Shown: in pieces, positions 17,858-25,360 of the stretch
Layout of the letters: every line of letters begins with the position of its first letter
Position numbering within the stretch: position 1 is the first letter of the stretch
Source of the DNA: Candidatus Accumulibacter contiguus
GTDB taxonomy: Bacteria; Pseudomonadota; Gammaproteobacteria; Burkholderiales; Rhodocyclaceae
NCBI RefSeq assembly: GCF_012940005.1
Contig: NZ_SPMX01000026.1
Coordinates: 1 to 64,000 of the forward strand
Direction: 5' to 3'
DNA: 64,000 nucleotides
Position numbers and translations under genes: made by a program
Notes under the pieces: model-generated
Databases searched by the model: none
The model's input: only the letters and a program-made list of their open reading frames with translations
What the model was told of the DNA's origin: nothing

Positions 17858-18922
17858 TCAGTTGGCCTCCTCGCCACGCAGAACCGTCATCAGATTGCTG
17901 ACCTGCAGGGCGATCTCCCGACTGAGGATGCGCAGATCAGGCGGCACGCTACCGGGTCGGGTGACTTCCCACTCGAGCGCCACGGTATGGAAAGGAATCT
18001 GCTCGACGTACGACTTGACCGGCCCCTGCAGGCTGACGATGATCTGGAAGGCAGCGAACTCCTGATGGTGCGCCGGGATCGCTTGCGGCCGGTGGTTGCC
18101 GAGGTCGATTCCCAGTTCCTGCAGCAAGGCAATCGACTGGGGATCGGTGACACCGGCCGTCCGGCCGCGACTGTGGTACTCGCCAACCTCCGGGAAGTTC
18201 TTGCGCGCAATCGCCTCGGCGATCGGGCCGAGAAGGCTGTTGTCCTCGTCGACAAAGAGGATACGGAAGAACTTTGGCCCCTTGGGTTGGCCGGTGACCG
18301 CGAAAACCGTGTCTTCACAGATGTTCTTGGCCTGATCGGAAACCCGTTCGAGGGCGTTGAAAACCGACAGGAAAGCGAACAGATCCTTGACACTCGATTG
18401 ACCGCCGGCACCGATCAGGTCGTCGAAGGCCATGTCGAAGGTCCTCTCGACCTGGTCGGCGATGACCATCGTCGCCTTTGCCTTGTCGGCGTTGCCTTCG
18501 AGGAAGGCATCGACGGCCTGCTTCAGCATCTGCCGCGATTCGCCGGCCATCAGCTCGATCTCACGCTGGAGTAGCCCCTGCGGCGGGCGCGGGACCTGCA
18601 CCGCCTCGCGGCAGATCGTCACCGCATAGTCGCCGATGCGCTCGAGAGCGACATTGGCATGGACGACGGCGCCCATCAGGCGCAGGTGACTGCCGGTCGG
18701 CAGGTGCACGCTGATGAAGGCCATGCGCATGCGATCCAGTTCGTTGCTGACGGCGTTGATCCGGTTGTCGGCGAGAACCGTGGCGTAGGCAAGCCGGTCG
18801 TCGTCAGCCAGCAGCGCGTGCACGGCATCGTCGAGAGCCTTCTCGACGAGTCCGGCGAGCAGGCCGACCTGTTGCTTGATCCGGGACAGATCTCTTTCGA
18901 GACGTTCTTCGTAATGACTCAT
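17858..18922 (-). CDS. phoU: PhoU fused to a catalytically dead LMW-phosphatase/ArsC-like domain
   Basis: 354 residues. Residues 1-215 are a normal PhoU: two three-helix repeats with metal-binding ExxxD motifs ERIGD (94-98) and ERVSD (192-196). From about residue 219 a second domain starts RILFVDEDNSLLGPIAEAIA and continues GVTDPQSIALLQELGIDLGN. This resembles the low-molecular-weight tyrosine phosphatase/arsenate reductase fold, where the P-loop is VCxxNxCRSPxAE. Here the catalytic Cys is Asp and the Arg is Leu, so it cannot be a phosphatase of that type. PhoU normally links Pst to the PhoR kinase. The extra domain may sense an oxyanion or a partner, which is inference. It sits between pstS and pstC. 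Confidence 0.88.
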   Translation of the reverse strand: MSHYEERLERDLSRIKQQVGLLAGLVEKALDDAVHALLADDDRLAYATVLADNRINAVSNELDRMRMAFISVHLPTGSHLRLMGAVVHANVALERIGDYAVTICREAVQVPRPPQGLLQREIELMAGESRQMLKQAVDAFLEGNADKAKATMVIADQVERTFDMAFDDLIGAGGQSSVKDLFAFLSVFNALERVSDQAKNICEDTVFAVTGQPKGPKFFRILFVDEDNSLLGPIAEAIARKNFPEVGEYHSRGRTAGVTDPQSIALLQELGIDLGNHRPQAIPAHHQEFAAFQIIVSLQGPVKSYVEQIPFHTVALEWEVTRPGSVPPDLRILSREIALQVSNLMTVLRGEEAN

Positions 18923-19000
18923 CGCTGGCTTCTTCCTCAGGCGCAGGAACACGGGCTTGCGCGGGGTGCCGGTGGCGTGCCGGCGCCCGCCGCAAACGAC

Positions 19001-19876
19001 TTACTTGCAGGTGACTTTCTTGATCGGTGCGTAACCTTCCTTCTCGATGATGCACTGGCCGGTGTTGCTCTTGATCCAGTCCATGTACTTCTTCACCTCG
19101 CCGGTCGGCTCGCCGTTGGTGTACATGAACAGCGGCCGGGCGATCGGATAGGTGCCGTCGAAAGCGGTCTGCTCGGTCGGCTTGACGCAGGGTTTGCCGG
19201 CTGCCGGAGCGACGCACAGCGCCTTCATGTGGTCGGTGACGTACGCCAGGCCGCTGTAGCCGATCGCACACGGCGTCTTCTCGACGAGGTCGGCAACGTC
19301 CTTGGAGCCGTGCATGTCGAGCGTGCCCTGACGGAACTTGCCCTTTTCACCGAGCACGGCCTCCTTGAAATAGGCGTAGGTACCGGAGTTGTTCTGTCGG
19401 CTGACGACGACGATCTCGCCCTTGCAGCCCGGAATGGTGATGCCGAGATCGCTCCACTTGCTGGCGCCACCGTCGCGTCCGTAGATCTTGGCGAGATCGG
19501 TAACCGTGATCGAGTCGGCCGGGAATTTCTTGTTGACGAAGATGGCGAGCGCGTCATAGCCGATGATGTGTTCGACCGGCTGCCGGCCCTTCGCCTGCGC
19601 CTCCTTGATTTCTTTCTCCGACATCTTGCGGCTGGAGTTGGCGATGTCGACGGTGCCGTTGATCATCGCCGCAATGCCGGTGCCCGAACCGCCGCCGGAA
19701 ACCGCCACCGCCACCTTTGGATTGACCTTGCCGTACTGTTCGGCCAGCGACTGGGCCGCATTGACGAGGGTATCCGAGCCCTTGTTCTGGATCTCGGTTC
19801 TGGCGGATGCGCCAGCGGCGGCCATCGCGCCGAGAGTCAGGACGGCAAGCTTGCGCAACATCGAGCGAGAGGTCAT
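19001..19876 (-). CDS. pstS: Phosphate-binding periplasmic protein PstS
   Basis: 291 residues from ATG 19876, preceded by cggaga. The signal peptide is MLRKLAVLTLGAMAAAGASA. Phosphate-binding blocks are IQNKGSDTLVNAAQSLAEQY, SGGGSGTGIAAMINGTVDIA and VVSRQNNSGTYAYFKEAVLG. Several Cys (PGCKGE, TPCAIGYSG, ALCVAPAAGKPC, the C-terminal CK) may form disulfides in the periplasm. It is the first gene of the operon. The upstream region was read for a Pho box; only one CTGTCAT half-site (about 19924-19930) was seen, so PhoB control is not shown. A gap of 78 bases separates it from phoU. Confidence 0.94.
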   Translation of the reverse strand: MTSRSMLRKLAVLTLGAMAAAGASARTEIQNKGSDTLVNAAQSLAEQYGKVNPKVAVAVSGGGSGTGIAAMINGTVDIANSSRKMSEKEIKEAQAKGRQPVEHIIGYDALAIFVNKKFPADSITVTDLAKIYGRDGGASKWSDLGITIPGCKGEIVVVSRQNNSGTYAYFKEAVLGEKGKFRQGTLDMHGSKDVADLVEKTPCAIGYSGLAYVTDHMKALCVAPAAGKPCVKPTEQTAFDGTYPIARPLFMYTNGEPTGEVKKYMDWIKSNTGQCIIEKEGYAPIKKVTCK

Positions 19877-20055
19877 CTGTAGTTTCTCCGGGTGGTAGTG
19901 GGTAACGGAAATCGTTGCCTGCTGATGACAGGACCAGCCATCATTGCAGGCTTCTGCGCGGCTGAAAATTAGGGCGGCAACGTAAGTGATCCTGCCAGCG
20001 TGGTGAGCACCGGGTCGTTCATAGACTGACGCATTAGCAGGCATCCGGGGCAGTG

Positions 20056-20072
20056 GTAAGGGAAACCCTTAC
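20056..20072. promoter_or_regulatory. Inverted repeat upstream of the sensor kinase
   Basis: GTAAGGG and CCCTTAC form perfect 7-base arms around AAA. It lies 40 bases before the kinase ATG, in the divergent region between pstS and the two-component genes. It could be an operator, for instance for the adjacent FixJ-type regulator; no function is proven. Confidence 0.45.
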
Positions 20073-20111
20073 GGAATTTTTACATACCCAAACCGCCGCG
20101 GCGCGGGCACA

Positions 20112-21728
20112 ATGGGGCCTCAATCAACCCGCACGGCTCCCCACATGCCGAAATCGGCGACACTGCTGCTCGGTTGGCGCGAAACCTTGCTGCTCCTTGT
20201 CGGCTATCTCGCGCTCGACTGGGCGAGTCATGTCCATCCCCTGCACGGTCTCGATGTCACGCCATGGAGCCCGGCACCGGCGCTTGGCCTGCTTTTTCTC
20301 GTGCGCCACGGCGGCAGAGCCGTGCCACCGCTGGCGCTGGCGATTCTGGCCGCCGATGCCTGGGTGCGCGACTTGCCGCTACCCTGGCCCCTCGCCTGCG
20401 GCCTCGCCGTACAGCTCAGCGCCGGTTATTGGATGGTGGCGACGCTTCTGCGACGGCGCCTGGGCAGTAAAGGGATGTTTGCCGATCGCCGTGGCCTGAT
20501 CGACTGGGTCACCATCGCGGTCATTGGCACCCTGCTCAACAGCCTGCTGTTCATTGCCGCTCTGAACCTGGCCGGCTTCCTGCCAACAGCAGAAGCAGTC
20601 GAGGTTTTCCTGCACGACTGGCTGGGCGACGTCGTCGGTGTCCTGATTTCCATGCCCCTGCTGGCCATGCTGCTCGAAGCGCGCGCTCGAGCCCGCTTGC
20701 GCCGGCTGCTGCTGGGCCGGGAATCGCTGAGTCTGGTGAGTACCGGCGGCATCCTTGCGCTGGCCTTCGTCGTCGGCGAGATGACCGAGTTCAAGTACTT
20801 CCCGGTGTTGTTTCTGCCGATCGCCTGGTCAGCCGCCAGGCAAGGGCTGGCAGGTGCCGTACTGACCATCAGTCTGACCCAGGCAGGCGTGATCGTGGCT
20901 GGCCGCCTGCTCGGTCTTTCTGCCTTCACCCTGCTCGAGCTTGAAGTCCTCATCGTCGTCCTTGCCCTGTCGGGCTTCTTCATCGGCGTCGTGGTCGACG
21001 AGAAGCAGCGGCTGACCGCCGAACTGCAACAGACGCTGCGCCTCGCCGCTGCCGGCGAAATGGCCGGCGCGCTGTCACACGAACTGCATCAGCCGCTGAC
21101 CGCCCTGCTGGCATACACCCGGGCGTCCCAGCAGTTGCTCGCCCAGGGCGAAAGCGGCGAGCGCTTGCGCGAGGTGATCGATCGCATCGTCGCCGAATCG
21201 CAGCGTGCGGCCGATGTGGTCAGTCGCCTGCGTGACTTCTTTCGTACCGGCACGACGCGACTCGAGCGCATCTGGCTGCGCGACATCCTGTCCTCGGTGG
21301 CGGCGCGTTTCTCCGCGCAGGCGAAGCAGCAGGAAATCGAACTGCTGCTCCATCCGGCTTCACCTTGCGCGCTTTGGGCAGATCGACTGCAGTTCGAAGT
21401 GGTCCTGCGCAACCTGCTTGCCAACGCCCTGGAGGCGGCTGTCGAGCGTCCGCCAAGTGAGCGTCGGGTGCGCATTTCGGCGCGTCAGGAAGGCGCCGGC
21501 CGTGTCTGTGTCACGATCGAGGACAGTGGTTCCGGCGTCGCGGAGGATATGCTGGAGCAGTTGTTCGAAGCGTTTCATTCATCAAAGGCAAGCGGTCTTG
21601 GCCTTGGTCTCGCCATCAGCCGGGCGATCATCGAGGCGCACGGCGGCAGTCTTTGGGCCGAAGCAGCCGATCACGGCGTGTTCAAACTGGTCCTTCCCCT
21701 GGAGGAAAAAGCCGTTCATGGTACCTAG
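20112..21728 (+). CDS. MASE1-domain sensor histidine kinase
   Basis: 538 residues from ATG 20112; ATG 20145 (MPKSATLLLGW) is an equally possible start. The first 300 residues are hydrophobic with 8-9 segments of the MASE1 type. A dimerisation/phosphoacceptor region follows with ALSHELHQPLTALLAY (His in SHELHQP), then the ATP-binding N box RNLLANALEA, the G1 motif DSGSGVAE and GLGLGLAISRAIIEAHGG. It overlaps its response regulator by 11 bases. FixL-like kinases of this kind often control catabolic or respiratory genes. The ligand of the membrane domain is unknown. It is divergent from the pst operon. Confidence 0.87.
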   Translation: MGPQSTRTAPHMPKSATLLLGWRETLLLLVGYLALDWASHVHPLHGLDVTPWSPAPALGLLFLVRHGGRAVPPLALAILAADAWVRDLPLPWPLACGLAVQLSAGYWMVATLLRRRLGSKGMFADRRGLIDWVTIAVIGTLLNSLLFIAALNLAGFLPTAEAVEVFLHDWLGDVVGVLISMPLLAMLLEARARARLRRLLLGRESLSLVSTGGILALAFVVGEMTEFKYFPVLFLPIAWSAARQGLAGAVLTISLTQAGVIVAGRLLGLSAFTLLELEVLIVVLALSGFFIGVVVDEKQRLTAELQQTLRLAAAGEMAGALSHELHQPLTALLAYTRASQQLLAQGESGERLREVIDRIVAESQRAADVVSRLRDFFRTGTTRLERIWLRDILSSVAARFSAQAKQQEIELLLHPASPCALWADRLQFEVVLRNLLANALEAAVERPPSERRVRISARQEGAGRVCVTIEDSGSGVAEDMLEQLFEAFHSSKASGLGLGLAISRAIIEAHGGSLWAEAADHGVFKLVLPLEEKAVHGT

Positions 21729-22341
21729 CCCGAATACCGTATTCATCATCGAGGACGACCAATCGGTGCGCGACGCACTGGGGCTTCTGCTCGGCCTGCA
21801 GGGCTTTTCGGTGGCACTGTTTGCCGACGCCGAGAGCTTCCTTGCCGCCCGCCGCCCCGACTGGTATGGGTGTCTGCTGATCGACATTCGCATGCCGGGA
21901 ATGGATGGACTGACTCTGCAGAAGCGCCTCCTGGAGAGCGGCTGCTGGCTGCCGGCGATTGTAATGACCGGCCACGGTGACGTCGAGTCGGCGCGGCAGG
22001 CGTTTCGCGCGCGGGCAGTCGACTTCCTCGAGAAGCCGATCGACCACGACAAGCTCCTGCGGGCGATCGACGAGGCCTTCAGTCGCCAGAGCGCGTCGCA
22101 GGAGCACCGCCATCGCCAGAAAGAAGCTGCGCGCTTGTTGGCGAACCTGACGCCCCGCGAAAAGGAAGTGATGGAACAAGTCGTAGCCGGCCGGCACAAC
22201 CGCGAAATCGCGCGCGCACTCGACATCAGCCCGCGTACCGTCGAGGTGCACAAGGCGAGACTGCTGGCCAAGTTGGAAGTCAGCAGTATCGCCGATCTGG
22301 TTCGACTGAGTCTGCAAAACCGCGACACCGGCCAAGGCTGA
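21718..22341 (+). CDS. FixJ/NarL-type response regulator
   Basis: 207 residues from ATG 21718, with ggaggaaaaa as SD inside the kinase gene. The receiver domain shows FIIEDDQSVRDALG, the phosphorylated Asp in LLIDIRMPGMDGL, the conserved Thr in IVMTGHGDV and Lys in FLEKPID. A short linker leads to a LuxR-type helix-turn-helix: LTPREKEVMEQVVAGRHN and ISPRTVEVHKARLLAKLEV. It is the cognate partner of the MASE1 kinase. Targets are unknown; a 17-base palindrome upstream of the kinase is a candidate site for autoregulation. Confidence 0.92.
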   Translation: MVPSPNTVFIIEDDQSVRDALGLLLGLQGFSVALFADAESFLAARRPDWYGCLLIDIRMPGMDGLTLQKRLLESGCWLPAIVMTGHGDVESARQAFRARAVDFLEKPIDHDKLLRAIDEAFSRQSASQEHRHRQKEAARLLANLTPREKEVMEQVVAGRHNREIARALDISPRTVEVHKARLLAKLEVSSIADLVRLSLQNRDTGQG

Positions 22342-22426
22342 TTCTTCGGGCGTTCCCGGCGGTCGTTGACAGACAGGAAACTTCACCAGCAGCCGGAGTG
22401 CATGGCCCCATCACCTGCGGTCAAGA

Positions 22427-22500
22427 TGGAGCGGACGAAGGGAATCGAACCCTCGGCTCTAGCTTGGGAAGCTAGGGTATTACCATTATACGACGTCCGC
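22427..22500 (-). tRNA. tRNA-Gly(CCC)
   Basis: The reverse complement of 22431-22500 folds as a cloverleaf. Acceptor GCGGACG pairs with CGTCCGC, the anticodon stem CTAGC/GCTAG encloses the loop TTCCCAA giving anticodon CCC, and the T-arm is GAGGGTTCGATTCCCTT. The discriminator T and CCA are encoded at 22427-22430. The neighbours are a TrmB-like methyltransferase and a tRNA-dihydrouridine synthase on the same strand. Confidence 0.95.
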
Positions 22501-22593
22501 CAGGAGCGCTATTCTACGACGCTTGTGCTCATCTCCACAACGAGGAATCTCTCGTAGCCAGGGTTTTCGACCCGCAGTCCGTAAATGCCGACC

Positions 22594-23274
22594 TCAAGCC
22601 AGATCGATGATGGTACGGAACAGGCGATGACCCGAAGCCAGGTACTTGCGTTCGAAGGGGGTCATCGGTGGATCCGGAAAGTACTGGTCGATCAGCGCTG
22701 GGCGTTGCGTCATTTGCTGCACCGCGAAGCAGAATTCCGCCAGGTAGACCGGCCAGTTGCTCCGACACTCAAGCATCCCTCCGAGCCCGAGCAGGGCCGG
22801 AAAAACCGGATGGCCATGCCAGCGTCGGCTCAGGTGGGCAATCTTCGGCCACGGATTGGGATAAAGCAGGTAATGACGATCGAGCCGAATACCCGCGGTG
22901 TGCAGCAAGCGCCAGTAATCGACGACGTCGGCACGCACCAGATCGAGGTTGGATGGCCAGGCGGAACCGCCCTGTTGGTCACGCTGGCCGCGCGCCAGCC
23001 GTACTGCCGACTGGTCCACCCCGATCACATAATGGTCCGGAAACGCTCTGGCAAGAATCAGGCTGCTCTCCCCTACCCCACAGCATGAGTCGAGGATCAA
23101 TGGCGTCCCCGGTGCCGCGTACTGAAAACGCTGCAGGCTCGCCACGAACGCGACACGATTGTAGTCGGCATACGGCTTGCGAAAAGGCGTGCCGGCATGG
23201 CGATCGAGCAGCATCGACAAATGCGGATGAATGCCGTTCTGGGCGCTCGCAGGAACGCGGGAGTTGCCGTACAT
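22594..23274 (-). CDS. TrmB-like tRNA (guanine-N7) methyltransferase, divergent
   Basis: 226 residues. The SAM-binding motif is LILDSCCGVGESSLILA, followed by FPDHYVIGVDQSAVRLARGQ and the family block LLYPNPWPKIAHLSRRWHGH, then FPALLGLGGMLECRSNWPVY. In standard TrmB the last block is PDPWHKxRHxKRR. Here it is PNPWPK...RRW, so the protein belongs to a divergent branch and its position specificity is uncertain. The C-terminal TPFERKYLASGHRLFR is retained. The gene lies 12 bases after the dusC-like gene on the same strand and next to tRNA-Gly. Confidence 0.72.
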   Translation of the reverse strand: MYGNSRVPASAQNGIHPHLSMLLDRHAGTPFRKPYADYNRVAFVASLQRFQYAAPGTPLILDSCCGVGESSLILARAFPDHYVIGVDQSAVRLARGQRDQQGGSAWPSNLDLVRADVVDYWRLLHTAGIRLDRHYLLYPNPWPKIAHLSRRWHGHPVFPALLGLGGMLECRSNWPVYLAEFCFAVQQMTQRPALIDQYFPDPPMTPFERKYLASGHRLFRTIIDLA

Positions 23275-23285
23275 CGATTGATCCG

Positions 23286-24269
23286 CTAGACGACCGGCGG
23301 CAGCACCGGCACGCCGTGTCGCAGCAGTTCGCGCGTGACCTCAGCGACGTCGCGCAGCGACCGAACCGCGATGAACAGTGCCTCGGCTTCGACGAAATTC
23401 CGTCGCAGCGCCCGCAGCCAGAGCTTGAGGCGACCCGGCGCCTGGCGTGCCGAGACCTTGGCACAGACCTGCTGCCAGTAAGAAGCCAGCATCGGTAGCA
23501 GTCGCTGCCAGTCGCGCGAACGATCGCTAGCGATCACCTCGCCGGCCGCCAGCGCACGAATGCGCTGGGCGAGAAAAGGATCGGCGACCGCACCACGCCC
23601 GATCATCACGTCCTGGCTAGCGCTGACCTTGCAGCAGCGGCAATGGTCGTCGGTGGTCCATACTTCGCCGTTGGCGATCACTGGCTGCTGCACGACCTCA
23701 CTGATGCGCGCCACCCATTCCCAGTGCGCTGGAGGTCGATACGCTTCGGCCTTGGTGCGTGCATGCACCACCAGCGACACGATGCCGCCCGCAGCCAGCG
23801 CCCGCGCACAATCCAGCGTCCGCGCCGTATCGCGGATACCGAGCCGCATCTTGGCGCTGAACGGAATCGCCGGCGGGATCACTCGCCTGACCGCAGTAGC
23901 GATGCGAAATAGTCGTTCGGGATCGGCGAGCAAGGAAGCGCCGCCCCCGTGGCGATTGACCGTTGGTGCCGGGCAACCGAAGTTGAGATCGATTCCCGCC
24001 GGCGACAGTTCGACCAGTTGTGCGGCGTTCTCTGCCAGACAGGCCGGGTCACTGCCAAGCAGTTGCACGGCCACCGGCGTACCCGCCCGCGTGCGGCTGG
24101 CATGCGCGAGTTCGGGACAGATGCGGCGGAAGGCCCGTATCGGCAGCAGGCTGCCCGACACGCGAATGAATTCGCTCACCGCCAGATCGTAGGCCGCCAT
24201 ACGCGTCAGTACGTCACGCAGAACGTCATCGACCAGACCCTCCATTGGTGCCAGCAGCAGTTTTCCCAT
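23286..24269 (-). CDS. dusC: tRNA-dihydrouridine synthase, DusC type
   Basis: 327 residues. FMN-dependent reductase of uridines in the tRNA D-loop. LLAPMEGLVDDVLRDVLT opens the TIM barrel, VQLLGSDP and IDLNFGCPAPTVNRHGGG contain the active-site Cys, and FSAKMRLGIRDT, VVHARTKAEAYRPPAHWEW and VIANGEVWTTDD follow in the usual order. QDVMIGRGAVADP is the phosphate-binding block. RPPAHWEW and the overall length favour DusC rather than DusA or DusB. It is co-directional with the TrmB-like gene downstream. Confidence 0.9.
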   Translation of the reverse strand: MGKLLLAPMEGLVDDVLRDVLTRMAAYDLAVSEFIRVSGSLLPIRAFRRICPELAHASRTRAGTPVAVQLLGSDPACLAENAAQLVELSPAGIDLNFGCPAPTVNRHGGGASLLADPERLFRIATAVRRVIPPAIPFSAKMRLGIRDTARTLDCARALAAGGIVSLVVHARTKAEAYRPPAHWEWVARISEVVQQPVIANGEVWTTDDHCRCCKVSASQDVMIGRGAVADPFLAQRIRALAAGEVIASDRSRDWQRLLPMLASYWQQVCAKVSARQAPGRLKLWLRALRRNFVEAEALFIAVRSLRDVAEVTRELLRHGVPVLPPVV

Positions 24270-24303
24270 GTGCTATGCGTATTCTTGATTCTTGGCCCGG
24301 TTG

Positions 24304-25353
24304 CTAGTCGATGACGCTAGCGCACAACTCCAGGGCAGCGTGTTCGCGGCGGGGAAAAGGCAGTCTTTCCATCAGGTAACACAGACAGTCCTGGCGAACG
24401 ACCCGCTCGTCCAGCGTCAACATCGCCGGCATGGCCGCGCGCCGCAAACGGATCATCCCCGCGCGGCAGTCGAAGAACTCCGCCGTCACGTCGCTTCCGC
24501 CCTCGTCACGCACCTCGACCGGCAAAGGCAGGCGCGTGCGTCCGAAGACCGTACCGGGATCGAGCTGTCGGAAATTCATGTGATCGAGCTGGGGATCGAA
24601 ATCAATGTCGGCCAACGCCTTGCCAAAGCCGAACGATGCCGTAATCGGCACCCGCACCGTCGCGACCGTATGGTAGAGATCGATGTCATGCTCGTGCACG
24701 TCGTGGGACGGGAACTGCGCGAGATGCAGGCAGGCTTCGACGAAGCGTGCAGCATGCGCCTCGTTGGCGGCGATTCCGGGCTTGCCGCATTCGATGGTCA
24801 GGGCCGGACAAAGTGGCGAAAACGCCGTCGTCTGTGTCCCTGCAAGGCCGCGGAAGCAGACGACGGTGCGGGAAAACAGCAAGGCCAGGTGCAGGACCGT
24901 CTGGTCGATCTGATTGACCACGCAGTAATGCGGATTGAGACCGGTGTTGTTGTGAATATCGATACTGGCGAAGAGGCCGCGTGCCTGCATCAAGCGATGC
25001 ACCTCGCTCATCGCCGCGTGCTCCGGCGAATCCGTGTGGGCAATCGCCCCTGGCCAGACGCGATTGTAGTCGGGTTGCTGGTCGAGCCGGCGCATTCCCA
25101 CACGCGCTGCACTGATATTGCCGATCAGAATCGACAGTGCCCGTGGCAGCCGCCGTCCGGCGTAGGCGCGCAGAACACTCTGCAGCGCGACGACGCCGCT
25201 GTCTTCGTTGCCATGCAGCAGCACCGAGACGAACAGCGGCGTCGGACGGCGTCCGGGCAAGTGGATCAGCGTCGGTCCGGGCAGAATGCGGTGCAGTTCG
25301 CGGGCCGGGGTGTCAAGAAAACGTTCGGGCAGGGTGTCGAGGACAGTCAGCAT
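24304..25353 (-). CDS. Succinylglutamate desuccinylase/aspartoacylase-family protein
   Basis: 349 residues from ATG 25353; ATG 25377 is an alternative that would overlap the upstream gene. The M14-like zinc site is visible as VLLHGNEDSG (His and Glu ligands) and SIDIHNNTGLNPHY (His ligand), with a C-terminal IECGKPG block. Such enzymes remove acyl groups from amino acids or peptides. The gene follows a GCS2-type carboxylate-amine ligase by a few bases. This pairing suggests one makes and the other trims a glutamyl- or acyl-amide, which is inference. No signal peptide. Confidence 0.82.
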   Translation of the reverse strand: MLTVLDTLPERFLDTPARELHRILPGPTLIHLPGRRPTPLFVSVLLHGNEDSGVVALQSVLRAYAGRRLPRALSILIGNISAARVGMRRLDQQPDYNRVWPGAIAHTDSPEHAAMSEVHRLMQARGLFASIDIHNNTGLNPHYCVVNQIDQTVLHLALLFSRTVVCFRGLAGTQTTAFSPLCPALTIECGKPGIAANEAHAARFVEACLHLAQFPSHDVHEHDIDLYHTVATVRVPITASFGFGKALADIDFDPQLDHMNFRQLDPGTVFGRTRLPLPVEVRDEGGSDVTAEFFDCRAGMIRLRRAAMPAMLTLDERVVRQDCLCYLMERLPFPRREHAALELCASVID

Positions 25354-25360
25354 GCAGCAC

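Noticed and set aside
15973-17901. Long plus-strand open frame of 642 codons opposite pstA and pstC
   Set aside because: Antisense shadow of two clear permease genes; its Arg/His/Asp-rich low-complexity translation has no family motifs.
19877-20111. Pho box for the pst operon
   Set aside because: Only one CTGTCAT-like half-site on the minus strand at about 19924-19930; the second half-site at the expected 11-base spacing is absent.
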